A stretch of DNA of 64,000 nt from Acanthosepion pharaonis (GCA_903632075.3 CAHIKZ030005499.1:321001-385000), one strand, 5' to 3'. Numbered from the stretch's first letter, positions 22,586-32,476 are shown. Translations and numbers: made by a program. Notes: a model not told the origin generated them from the sequence alone.

Positions 22586-22712
22586 CACCATATTCCACCA
22601 GATCTCTCACCTTGCGACTTTTTCTCCTTGTCAAAAATCAAACCCCACTTGGAAGGAAAAAGATTTCGAGATCTCAAGGAAATGCAAGCGTGTCGCTCCA
22701 GACTACCTCGAA
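22586..22712 (+). pseudogene. Mariner transposase fossil (C-terminal catalytic part)
   Basis: One frame reads PDLSPCDFFSLSKIKPHLEG then KRFRDLKEMQA. This corresponds to the P-D-L-x-P-x-D-x-F block holding the last catalytic aspartate of mariner DD34D transposases. QPPYS, the usual preceding residues, is present one frame away, so a frameshift separates them. No termini were found. Confidence 0.7.
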
Positions 22713-22924
22713 GGAGATTAAACACCGAATTGATATGTATTGTAGTTTTGTTTTTATAGCACCGTTTCTGATACCAATATATCTACTGAGCTAACACAAG
22801 AGAACAATGTTTAAATGCATCACTTGAGGGCGGTGGTCACTGTACGTAGACAGCAGATATGCTTTCTTGAAAGACCACTTACACATAGAGCGCTTTAATT
22901 TAATTGCCAGTTATAAAGATGTAC

Positions 22925-23173
22925 GTTGTCATGGATATCGGCTCGGAATGAGAACTCGGACAGCCGAGTTCGAATTCCAGTCGAGTTTGTTATATTCACT
23001 TACGCGCAAATACCCTTGAGAATCCAGCTTTTCCCCAGCTATGGGTTAAATAGCAGTACAGACTGGTTGGCAACAGGTCTACCACAGAAAGAAAGTTGTT
23101 TGGAGCGGGAAAAATCTTCTGCCTCGTCAGTGCTCAAGCGTGTATCTCGTGTGGTACTTAACTAACTGAGTTC
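22925..23173 (+). mobile_element. tRNA-derived SINE
   Basis: Same family as 7205-7724 but in the opposite orientation. GGATATCGGCTCGGAATGAG and AGCCGAGTTCGAATTCCAG form the tRNA-like head with a B box. The body has CCCAGCTATGGGTTAAATAG, and the tail GTGTATCTCGTGTGGTAC ends in AACTAACTGAG. Confidence 0.8.
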
Positions 23174-23930
23174 TAAAGATTGTGGCTCAAAACGAAGGGT
23201 TCTCGTAGATTTCTTCTGCAAATTATGGGCCTTTCTTTATTTCGCCTACAGTTTGCAAATTAATATTTAAATAGAAAATAGATGTTTCAAAATTAGGCCT
23301 TAATTAATTAATGATTTATTAATCTGGTATTTTATTAATCTTTATTAATTTAGAATTTTATTAATATTTTATTAACCTGATATTAATTTTGTCTAGTATT
23401 TGATTAATAAATCTACTAGTGACTATTATAGTCACGAGTACATTGACAAATGTTTCTTTCATCCTTTTCCCTCTTTCTACCTACCTACTTATCTACTTAT
23501 ATGCACTGTGTTTTAGATACTGGCTCCAAACATATTACTGACAGGAGAAAGACATATATTGGAAAATAGACAAAAATGAAATGAAAGGAAAGTAGGCTTA
23601 GTAATCCGAGACAAGACTGTGGCCCATTTTGTGACGTGGTAGAATAAAGAAATCGAAAAGAAATTGTGCTTAGAAAAATATGAAATTGTCCCTCACAATA
23701 GTAGCCGGCTAGAATTTCAAACAGTGTCTCTCAAGGTAGACGGGCGGCCTCCCCTTGCGAGTCTGGTGTAAAAACATCTATCCTTATTTTTCCTATCTAG
23801 CTTTGCGTCCTATTAATAGAGATTTAGTCAATATCTACATGGGAAAACAATATATATTTTTTTATATATCACGAACACTGTTAAAGAAAAAATTATGGCA
23901 AAATGGAAAAAGAGATAGATGTATAGATAG
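23174..23930. other. AT-rich anonymous DNA
   Basis: Includes a run of TTAATTAA/TATTAAT-like short repeats (23300-23410). No gene is seen. Confidence 0.4.
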
Positions 23931-23934
23931 ATAG

Positions 23935-23935
<1 letters not shown>

Positions 23936-23988
<53 letters not shown>

Positions 23989-24510
23989 AATGAACAGACT
24001 AAAATAGATAGATAGATAGATAGATAGATAATGAACAGATTGAAATAGATAGTTCAAAAGAAAATAAACAGACTGGGATAGATAGATACATAATGAACCA
24101 GCTGATATAGATGGATTGACAGAGAGATAAGAAACAGACTGAAATAGATAGATAGATAGATAGATAAGGAAGAGACTGAAATAGCTAGCTAGATAGCTAG
24201 CTAGATAGATAAAGAACAGACTAAAGTAGATAGATAGGTAGATAGATAGATAAGGAACAGACTGAAATAGATAGATATATAGATAGATAAGGAACAGACT
24301 GAAATAAATAAATAGATAGATAGATAGATAGATAGATAAAGGAACAAACTGAGATAGATAAATAAAGAACAGACTTAGGTAGATAGATAGATAATTAACA
24401 GTCTGAAATAGATAGATAGATAGATAATGAACAGACAGAAATAAATAAATAGATAGATATGTAATGAACAGACTGAAATAGATAGATTAAGAACAGATAG
24501 ATAGATAGGA
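23936..24510. repeat. (AG)n then (GATA)n array with ~40-bp higher-order unit
   Basis: A 48-bp AG run is followed by GATA runs punctuated about every 40-60 bp by GAACAGACTGAAATA. The spacer occurs at least nine times. It is the inverted counterpart of the array at 21545-21908. Confidence 0.92.
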
Positions 24511-24529
24511 GAATATGATATATAAGTTT

Positions 24530-24740
24530 TAATATATCTGAACAATGCTAAGTAAATTAATGACAAACTGGAAAATTTCTGCGTGCCGCATTTTTACTCC
24601 CCTTCCTACTCATACGTTGTTCCATCAACAAAAAATAATTGTTTTAGTCTGATGAAGTTTTAAATGACGAAACGTGTCACAGGAAAATATTTTTTTTCCA
24701 CTTTGGCATAGTTTTTTTTTCAATATATACATGACATGAA
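24530..24740 (+). mobile_element. Family E inverted-repeat element
   Basis: The left part (TGACAAACTGGAAAATTTCTGCG) and right part (ACAGGAAAATA...CCACTTTGGCATAG) are imperfect inverted repeats. The centre-right carries the hammerhead-like core. There is no ORF. Related copies: 7800-7990, 32640-32770, 33970-34195, 46475-46620 and 55265-55400. Confidence 0.6.
24641..24690 (+). ncRNA. Candidate hammerhead-ribozyme-like motif
   Basis: In order: CTGATGA (24649-24655), a short self-complementary spacer, GAAA (24669-24672) followed by C, then GTC (24676-24678). This is the order of the type I hammerhead core, with GTC as a possible cleavage triplet. GT before the core could pair with AC after GTC as the start of stem I. 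In this copy stem II is weak. The motif in other copies has a better GTCC/GGAC stem. Activity is unproven and this copy may be dead. Confidence 0.4.
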
Positions 24741-24805
24741 CTTAGAAGAGGCACAAATGTACACCTATGTTCTATTTGACATCGAATTTCAGTTTTAATG
24801 ATTAC

Positions 24806-24836
24806 ATTGAAAGCATCATCATCATCATCATCATCA
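24806..24836. repeat. (ATC)n microsatellite
   Basis: Ten or so ATC units on the + strand. They give poly-Ser or poly-Asp in artefactual frames. Confidence 0.95.
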
Positions 24837-24954
24837 GTCCTGTGTCCAGTTGTAGTTATCAAGTCTCCACCCAACCAAACCCTTGACTACCCAGCTAACA
24901 CGAAATGTTCTTACAACGTTGCAGACTCGTTGTATGTTGGTTTGGAGACATGCA

Positions 24955-25340
24955 GCATTTTAGCGACGCATTGGAATAGCCAAAGATGCATTCGGAAAGC
25001 TAGGCAGAGACAGAAAAAAAAACATCGTTAGAAACAGAGAAAAGACAACTGAACTGTTGCATGATAGCTGTCCTCCTATATGGCAGTGAATGCTAGACAA
25101 TTTCCTCAATGAGGAAGAGACTTGAGGCAATAGAAATGTTGTTCTAAAGACGGATACTGAGGATACCATGGACCAAATATGTGAGCAATGACGAGGTCTT
25201 AGAGAAAATGGAACTGAAAGGAAATTTTTCCTAAACATTAGGAAATGACTGTTGAAATTTCTGGGCCACATAATGAGTGCTTGAAAAATCTGATACTCAC
25301 GAGAGAGGTTGAAGGCAAGATGGACAGCGGAAACGGCGCA
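24955..25340 (+). pseudogene. LINE ORF2 C-terminal fragment
   Basis: Frames give RIGIAKDAFGKLG, then LLYGSEC, MRKRLEAIEMLF, RILRIPWTKYVSNDEVLE and a decayed FLGHIM segment. This is more extensive on the 5' side than the 1916 copy. The fragment ends at the mariner, but its expected continuation is not found on the mariner's far side. Confidence 0.75.
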
Positions 25341-25345
25341 TATCA

Positions 25346-25418
25346 TTAGGTTGGTGCAAAAATAATGTCGTTTTCTCACATATGTTACTTTTTATATATG
25401 ATTTCTGAATTAATTCAT

Positions 25419-25476
<58 letters not shown>

Positions 25477-26666
25477 CCATGTTATATATCATTTTGAAGC
25501 GCGTTTTTCGCTCTATCGAATCGTGTTATTCGTTACCGTTCTCAATCTCTTTCATTTTTTTTGCAGGCTTTTCGACAGCATGGACAAAATTCAATTTTCT
25601 TGTTCCAGTTCAAACTAGGCCGAAAAGCTGCCGTGACAGCTCGTGATATCAATGATACGTTTGGCCCAGGAACCACCAACGAACGTGTGGCACAACGGGG
25701 GTTCAAGCAATTTCGCAATGGTGACGAGAGCCTCGAAGATGAAGACGGTCGCGGCCGGCCGACTGCGGTTGATAACGAACATTTGAAAGCCTTAATTGAA
25801 GCCGATCCTCGCAAAACCACACGAGAAGTTGCTGTTGAACTCGAGGTCGACCACTCAACAGTCGTTCGCCATTTAAAGCAAATAGGGAAGTCAAAAAAGT
25901 TGGATAAATGGGTGCCGCATGTATTGAACGATAATCAAAAAAATCGTCGTTTTGAGGTGTCTTCTACGCTCATTCTGCGCAACAAAAACGACCCATTTGT
26001 CGAGCGGATTGTGACGTGTGATGAGAAGTGGATCCTCTACGACAACCGGCGACGTTCAGCACAGTGGTTGGATGCCGGAGAAGCTCCACAACACTACCCG
26101 AAGCCGAAATTGCACCAAAAAAAGGTTATGGTGACTGTTTGGTGGTCTGCGGCCAGTCTCATCCATCACAACTTCTTGAATCCGGGCAAAACGATTACGG
26201 CGGAGAAGTACTGCCGACAAATTGACGAAATGCACCAGAAGCTCCAACGTATGTGCCCGAGATTGGTCAATATGAAGGGACCAATTCTCCTCCATGACAA
26301 CGCTCGCCCGCATGTTGCTCAACTGACCCTGCAGAAGCTGAACGAATTGGGCTACGAGACTCTGCCTCATCCGCCATATTCACCGGACCTCTCGCCCACC
26401 GATTATCACTTTTTCAAGCATCTCGACAACTTCCTGCGCGAAAAATGCTTCAAAAGCCAAGATGATGCCGAATCGGCCTTCAATGACTTCATCGCTTCCA
26501 GAACTCCAGATTTCTATGCTAATGGGATAAATAAACTTGTTTCTCGTTGGCAAAAATGTGTCGATTCTAATGGTTCTTATTTCGATTTATAAAGTTTATT
26601 ATGAAAGGAGTTATGATCTTTTGAAGTTGAACGTCAAAAAACGACATTATTTTTGCACCAACCTAA
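25346..26666 (+). mobile_element. Mariner DNA transposon (cecropia/Hsmar1-like), nearly complete
   Basis: The 1,321-bp element has terminal inverted repeats of about 29 bp starting TTAGGTTGGTGCAAAAATAA. The 3' end is followed by the TA expected as target duplication, while the 5' flank reads CA, one substitution away. A single long transposase frame fills most of the interior. A (TA)n tract at 25420-25474 lies between the left repeat and the frame and probably expanded after insertion. Confidence 0.93.
25561..26592 (+). CDS. Mariner transposase (DD34D), start codon region damaged
   Basis: This is a cut-and-paste transposase of about 343 codons, the usual mariner length. Residues 15-55 and 70-112 cover the two helix-turn-helix regions that bind the terminal repeats. 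WVPHVL (117-122) corresponds to the family WVPHEL linker with E changed to V. The catalytic aspartates are D154 (TCDEKW), D246 (LLHDNARPH) and D281 (SPTDYHFF), with exactly 34 residues between the last two. No internal stop occurs. The frame opens at TTG, not ATG. The likely original ATG (25580) is in another frame, one base out from IFLFQFKLGRK, so a small indel has cut the start from the body. Close similarity to the Hsmar1 group is recalled from knowledge of that family and was not searched. Confidence 0.93.
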   Translation: MQAFRQHGQNSIFLFQFKLGRKAAVTARDINDTFGPGTTNERVAQRGFKQFRNGDESLEDEDGRGRPTAVDNEHLKALIEADPRKTTREVAVELEVDHSTVVRHLKQIGKSKKLDKWVPHVLNDNQKNRRFEVSSTLILRNKNDPFVERIVTCDEKWILYDNRRRSAQWLDAGEAPQHYPKPKLHQKKVMVTVWWSAASLIHHNFLNPGKTITAEKYCRQIDEMHQKLQRMCPRLVNMKGPILLHDNARPHVAQLTLQKLNELGYETLPHPPYSPDLSPTDYHFFKHLDNFLREKCFKSQDDAESAFNDFIASRTPDFYANGINKLVSRWQKCVDSNGSYFDL

Positions 26667-26676
26667 TATATGTTGT

Positions 26677-27310
26677 AACAAACCTACGGACGATAATGCG
26701 TATGTCCCCATTCACATAAAGACAGTAGTAATTACTGTATGTTGGTCTGCAGTTAGAGATTCGTCTCCAGCTGTGCTGGCCAAACTCTTTGCCTCCGGGC
26801 AGAGAGGATCCCCAGCCGAGGCTATGTAGAAGGGCAGAATCTCGACTCGGGAATCAGATACCTGACCCTGTTTCATACCGTGTCCACGGTGAATTTTTGG
26901 CCGAGCCTACGGGATCGGTTCTCCACCTTAAATTCGGCCTTGTGGAGATTCGTCTCCAGCTGTGCTGGTCAAACTCTCTGTCTCCGGGCTGAGAGGATCC
27001 ACAGACGAGGCTATGTCGAACGGCAGAGTCTCGTCTCCTGAAAAAGCTATCCGACCCAGTTTTATACGGGGTCTACGGACTCCGAAACCCCACTTTAAAT
27101 TCGGCCTTGTGCCACATCTGACAGCGTGGGGCGGTTGGCAGATATCCTGCATTTGGAGATTCATTGTGGAATTCACTTGGCTCACTTCTAGCAGTTGAAA
27201 ACTTCTTCTACACGCCGCTGGCGAATCTTATATGTGTTGTTCGTGTCCTAAGTATTATCGTTCATTACCATGTGATTATTCTATTCAGTAACCTTTCCTA
27301 CATTATAACA
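26677..27310 (+). repeat. Dispersed modular repeat (family C), copy 1
   Basis: Landmarks are CCTACGGACGATAATG, GAGATTCGTCTCCAGCTGTG, TTTTTGGCCGAGCCTACGGG, GTGGGGCGGTTGG and TCTATTCAGTAACCT. The module starting GAGATTCGTCTCCAGCTGTG occurs twice here (26757 and 26947), an internal duplication of about 190 bp. There is no coding domain. Class unknown. Confidence 0.75.
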
Positions 27311-27321
27311 ATATATATAAT

Positions 27322-27426
27322 GGGTTTAAGCAAATGTAGTGCGGGACAGGGTTTAGGAGAAATAACGAAAAGATAAAATGGACAGGGATTTGTGGAGAGC
27401 AATAACTGGCCTTCGTCCTGGTGTGT
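27322..27426 (+). pseudogene. LINE ORF2 fragment (short)
   Basis: LSKCSAGQGLGEITKR matches the LMSLCKCLAGERLGDIATR segment seen in the minus-strand copy at 43140-43346. TGGACAGGGATTTGTGGAGAGC follows, as in the family. Confidence 0.6.
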
Positions 27427-27654
27427 GTGTGTGTGGAGGTGGGTACAGCACATAAAGTAGAAGTATTCGTAGGTTGACCTGACGTAAAGAATAACTATTA
27501 AAAGTGAAAAAGAAAATCATTAAATGTTTATGGTCAGCGACGGTATTAAAATGGCTGGGTGGGGGGAGAGATAAATGTACCTCATCCTTTCAACTTATTA
27601 CCATATTCACGATATGATAGCACTTTGATAATAAGTGAAAAACAGACAAAGACA

Positions 27655-27905
27655 TATAATTGTTTACATTATTTATATTCGGACTGTTGTCCTCATCTTT
27701 GTTGTTGTTATCACAACGTTTCGGTTGTTGCGCGCTCCAGCCTTCATCCGGTTTATATCGATCCGGGTAACCTACAACGAATTTTGAACAGAACCCTTTA
27801 TTTATTCTACGAGGTTGGGCTGTTCTCGTTCCGCTGCTCATGTCTAGTTCTTATTTTTTATTTAGCACTGTCAAGTTGGTGCCCGACCCAGGGGTTGAAC
27901 TCACA
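27655..27905 (-). repeat. Dispersed element, family F, copy 1
   Basis: The minus strand carries GATGAAGGCTGGAGCGC, CCGAAACGTTGTGATAAC and AAGATGAGGACAACAGTCCG, then AATGTAAACAATTAT-like sequence. Other copies are at 31961-32065 (-), 32230-32340 (+) and 42850-43110 (+). A tRNA-like B-box string may lie at 27890-27910. Confidence 0.65.
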
Positions 27906-27964
27906 ACCACTACGTCAAAACGATATCCCTAGACATTACCATAAAAGTAAGAGAAAAGGTACAG

Positions 27965-28058
27965 GGAAGTTAGGTTATGGCAGTGAGAAAAGCCGAAATG
28001 CCAGGTCAGAACATTGCAGATTCTTCTTTGGATGTTATCAAGAATCTCCACATATATA
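27965..28058. repeat. Dispersed repeat fragment (family G)
   Basis: AAATGCCAGGTCAGAACATT and CAGATTCTTCTTTGGATGTT followed by ATCAAGAATCTC match 6090-6170 and 48740-48800. Confidence 0.55.
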
Positions 28059-28431
28059 GCAAGAATATATGGCTAGTTTGCAGTGTAGGACCCGCGCCCA
28101 TTTTCTATTAAAAAATTCCCAAAATTGTTTCATTTATGTGTAAATGTCCATGCTTAAAGCGAAAAGAACGACGATAATTTGATAAATTCTATTGTTTGGG
28201 AATTTCGGACTCATTCACTTCGTTGGCGGCTACGGCATGGCAGCAAACAACGTAGTAATGGCTGCCGCCATGATGCGAATGAGTCCGAACTTTTACTGTC
28301 GTTGAGAACAAAACGGTAGATTTTATCAAATTATCGTAGTTATTTTCGAATTAAGCATAATATATTTACATGTAAATTTAACAACTGAGCGCTGGTCCTA
28401 CACTGCAAATTCGTTGAAAATATATTCTTGC
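28059..28431. mobile_element. 373-bp foldback (inverted-repeat) element
   Basis: The left arm (about 28059-28240) and right arm (about 28262-28431) are imperfect inverted repeats of roughly 165 bp. Outer ends are GCAAGAATATAT and ATATATTCTTGC. Shared inner blocks are GCAGTGTAGGACC, TACGATAATTTGATAAA and TTCGGACTCATTC. A GC-rich loop with GGCGGC/GCCGCC lies at the centre. No ORF. It is a MITE or foldback transposon by structure. Confidence 0.8.
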
Positions 28432-29062
28432 ATAAGTATTTGGTGACTTGCATTGATAATCTTTTTTTTTTTCCAGAATGAAATGTGGATTTCCAAATGT
28501 TTTCTGGACTTCTGCAATGAATCAAAATAGCAGACGGCGAAAACGGAAAATTAGGAAGGCGAAAAAAACAAACAAAAAAAAACATTCACGTAAGTTTGCC
28601 AAAAATGAATTCATAAGATTTTAGCATCACAGGCAAAGCAATACGCAGGGGAGACGATTTAAGTTATTAGAATCATCCGTGAGAAAATAAAACTCAACAC
28701 TATTTCAAGAGCTCCAGGCTTGACTCTCTGAACTCGTTAATGCTCATTCCCCAAAAAAAAAAAAAAAAAATAAAAAAAAAAATAAAAATAAATAAATAAA
28801 AATAAATAAATAAAAAAATCAGTATAAAAGGCTGACATTTTGACAAGAAGAGCCAAAGTCATTTCAATACCACGTTAATACTGACACAAGGTATTGAAAA
28901 AATTGTATTTCTCTTGGACTATAGAAATCTAATCAGATAAAAAAGAAAAAAAATATGATGAAAGGGCAAAATACTGCCAAAAAAACTCAACATTCAACAT
29001 ACATGGGAAGAAGTTCAAAAGAAATAACGGCCAAAACGCAACAGAGAAAAATGAAAACAATA
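28432..29062. other. A-rich anonymous DNA
   Basis: Includes a poly(A)/AAAT run at 28752-28817, which could be an old retroposon tail. No gene is recognised. Confidence 0.4.
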
Positions 29063-31955
29063 TTTGTCTATATTTCCAAGATTAGCTATTGTAACTATAT
29101 TGTTCAGACTATTGATCTAACATTTATTGTCACTGGTTAGATATAGCTTGTCTATATTTCTGAGATTAGGTATTGTAACTATTTATAGTATTTACATTGT
29201 TTAGACTATTGATCTCATTTTTATTGCCCCTGGTTAGATATAGATTGTATATTTTTTGAGATTAGCTTTTGTAACTATTTACACTATTTACATCATTCAG
29301 ACTATGATCTCATCTTTATTGTTCCTGGTTAGATATAGCTTGTCTATATTTCTGAGATTAGGTATTGTAACTATTTATACTAATTATATTGTTCAGACTA
29401 TTGATCTCATCTTTATTGTTACTTGTTAGATATAGCTAGTCTATATTTCTGAGATTAGATATTTTAATTATTTACACTATTTACATTGATCAGACTATTG
29501 ATCTCATCTTTATTGTCACTGGTTAGATATTGTTTGCTATATTTCTGAGATTACGTATTGTAATTATTTACAGTATTTACATTGTTCAGACTATTGATCT
29601 AACATTTATTGTCATTGGTTAGATATAGCTTGTCTATATTTCTGAGATTACGTATTGTAACTATTTATACTATTTACATTGTTCAGACTATTGATCTAAT
29701 ATTTATTGTCACTGGTTAGATGTAGCTTGTCTATATTTCTGAGATTAGGTATTGTACCTATTAATACTATTTACATTGTTCAGACTATAGATCTCATCTT
29801 AATTGTTCTTGGTTAGATATAGCTTGTCTACATTTCTGAGATTAGGTAATGTAACGATTTATACCATTTACATTGTTCAGACTATTGATATAACATTTAT
29901 TGTCACTGGTTAGATATAGCTTGTCTATATTTCTGTGATTAGGTATTGTAACTATTTACACTATTTACATTGTTCAGACTATTGATCTCATCTTTATTGT
30001 TACTGGTTGGACATAGCTTGTCTACATTTCCAAGATTAGGTATTGTAACTATTTATACTATTTATATTGTTCAGACTATTGATCTCATTTTTATTGTTAC
30101 TCGTTAGATATAGCTAGTCTATATTTCTGAGATTAGGTATTGTAACTATTTATACTATTTACATTGTTCAGGCTATTGATCTAACATTTATTGTCACTGG
30201 TTACATATAGCTTGTCTATATTTCTGAGATTAGGTATTGTAACAATTTACACTATTTACATTGTTCAGACTATTGATCTCATCTTTATAGTTACTGGTTA
30301 GATAGAGACTGACTACATTATTGAGATAAGATATTGTAACTATTTACACTATTTACATTGTTCAAACTATTGATCTCAAATTTATTGCCAGTGGTAAGAT
30401 ATAGTTTGTCTATATTTCTGAGATTAGATATTGTGACTATTTACACTATTTACATTGTTCAGACTATGGATTTCATCTTTATTTTTACTCGTTAGATATA
30501 GTTCGTCTATATTTCTGAGATTAGGTATTGTAACTATTTATACTATTTACATTGTTCAGACTATTGATCGCATCTTTATTGTCCCTGGTTAGATATAGCT
30601 TGTCTATATTTCTGAGATTAGGTATTGTAACTATTTATACTAATTATATTGTTTAGTCTATTGATCCCATCTTTATTGACAATGGTTAGATATAGTATGT
30701 CTATATTTCTGAGATCAGGTATTGTAACTATTTTCAATATATACATTGTTTAGACTATTAATCTCATCTTTATTGTTACTCGTTAGATATAGCTTCTCTA
30801 TACATCTGAGATTAGGTATTGTAACTATTTATACTATTTACATTGTTCAGACTATTGATCTAACATTCATTGTCACTGGTTAGATATATCTTGTTTATAT
30901 TTCTGAGATTTTGTATTGTAACTATTTATACTTGTCTATATTTCTGAGATTACGTATTATAAGTATTTACACTATTTACATTGTTCAGACTATTGATCTC
31001 ATCTTTATTGTTACTGGACATAGCTTGTCTACATTTCTAATATTAGGTATTGTAACTATTTACACTATTTACCTTGTTCAGACTATTGATCTCAACTTTT
31101 TTGTTACGGCTTATATATATAGCTTGTGTATATTTCTGAGATTACGTCCTGTAACTATTTACACTATTTACATTGTTCAGACTATTGATCTCATCTTTAT
31201 TCTTACTCATTAGATATAGCTTGTCTATATTTCTGAGAACAATGTAAATAGTGTAAATAGTTACAATACCTTATTTCAGAAATATAGACAAACTATATCT
31301 AACCAGTAACAATAAAAATGAGATCAATAATCTGAACAATGTAAATAAGTTATTGTAACTTTTTACACTCTTTACCTTGTTCAGACTATTGATCTCATCT
31401 TTATTATTACTGCTTAGATATAGCTTGACTATATTTCTGAGATCAGTTTTTGTAACTATTTACACTATTTACATTGTTCAGACTTCTGATCTTTATCTTT
31501 ATTGTTACTGGTTAGATATAGCTTGTCTATATTTCTGAAATAAAGTATTTCCCCTATTTATACTATTTACATTTTCCAGACTATTGATCTCATCTTTATT
31601 GTTACTGGTTAAAAATAGCTTGTCGATATTCCTGAGATTACGTATTGTAACTATTTTTACACTATTTACTTTGTTCAGACTATTGATCTCAACTTTATTG
31701 TTACTGGTTAGATATAGCTTGTGTATATTTCTGAGATTACGTATTGTAACTATTTATACTATTTACATTGTTCAGACTATTGATCTCCTTTCTATTGTTA
31801 CTGGTTAGATATAGCTTGTCTATATTTCTGAAATAAGGTATTGTAACTATTTACACTATTTACATTGTTCAGACTATTGATCTCATCTTTATTGTCCCTT
31901 TTAAGATATAGCTTTCCATATTTCTGAGGTTAGGCATTGTAATTATTTACACTAT
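29063..31955 (+). repeat. Satellite array, ~96-bp monomer, about 30 copies
   Basis: GAGATTAGGTATTGTAACTA recurs at close to 96-bp steps (for example GAG at 29162, 29258 and 29354). Each monomer has TTAGATATAGCTTGTCTATA, TTTCTGAGATTA, TTTACATTGTTCAGACTATT and GATCTCATCTTTATTG. Monomers differ by roughly 5-15 percent by eye. No coding. The monomer resembles the tail of the family F element at 43020-43105 (minus orientation). Confidence 0.95.
31237..31348 (-). repeat. Inverted monomer inside the satellite
   Basis: Here the sequence is the reverse complement of the surrounding monomers. GAACAATGTAAATA appears at both 31237 and 31333, 96 bp apart, so slightly more than one monomer is inverted. 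Confidence 0.9.
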
Positions 31956-31960
31956 TTGCA

Positions 31961-32340
31961 GTCTTTGGATTGTTGCCTTCATCTTTATTCCAATATTCAT
32001 GACACTTCGGTCGTTGTGCGCTCAGTCCTTCTTCAGGTGATTGGAATTTCGAACTGAACCTGTTAATTCGTCCACTGCGGTAGATTGTTCTAGTTCCACA
32101 TGTCATGCGTCTTCTGGTTTCAGTTATTTACCTTCAGTAACTCACCTCTCCATGTTACTATTCATTTCTGCTGTGGTCAGTTATTGAACTCACATGTCAC
32201 TGGATTACTTCAAAGAATGCCATGTGCCCTTTGGTTCGAAATTCCAATCACCTGAAGGAGTCCAGAGCATAAAACGGCCGAAACGTCGTGAATATGGCAA
32301 TAAAGTTAAGGACAACAGTCCGAATAATTTATATAATTAA
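31961..32340. repeat. Pair of inverted family F copies at the satellite edge
   Basis: The left arm (31961-32065, -) and right arm (32230-32340, +) share TTCGAAATTCCAATCACCTG, GAAG, the CCGAAACGTCGTGA-like block, and a CAACAGTCCGAATAAT-like end. Together they make a palindrome of about 380 bp. Confidence 0.75.
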
Positions 32341-32473
32341 AATATGTCATCTCAGAAATATACATATATATATTAATTTTGTAATGATCGTTTGTAGGAG
32401 AGACTTTCTAAATCAAGTAATACAACAATAGTAAGGCCTTCGAACGATACTAGGTCAGATGCCGTTAATTTCC

Positions 32474-32476
<3 letters not shown>

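Noticed and set aside
22929..22985. tRNA gene
   Set aside because: The A/B-box-like head belongs to a dispersed SINE. The fold would not close as a full cloverleaf and the same head recurs in many copies.
24960..25379. 139-codon minus-strand frame next to the mariner
   Set aside because: Antisense of the LINE ORF2 fragment at 24955-25340, whose plus-strand residues match the family.
29063..31955. CRISPR-like array of direct repeats
   Set aside because: Monomers are contiguous, 96 bp, with no unique spacers, in animal DNA without cas genes. It is a satellite.
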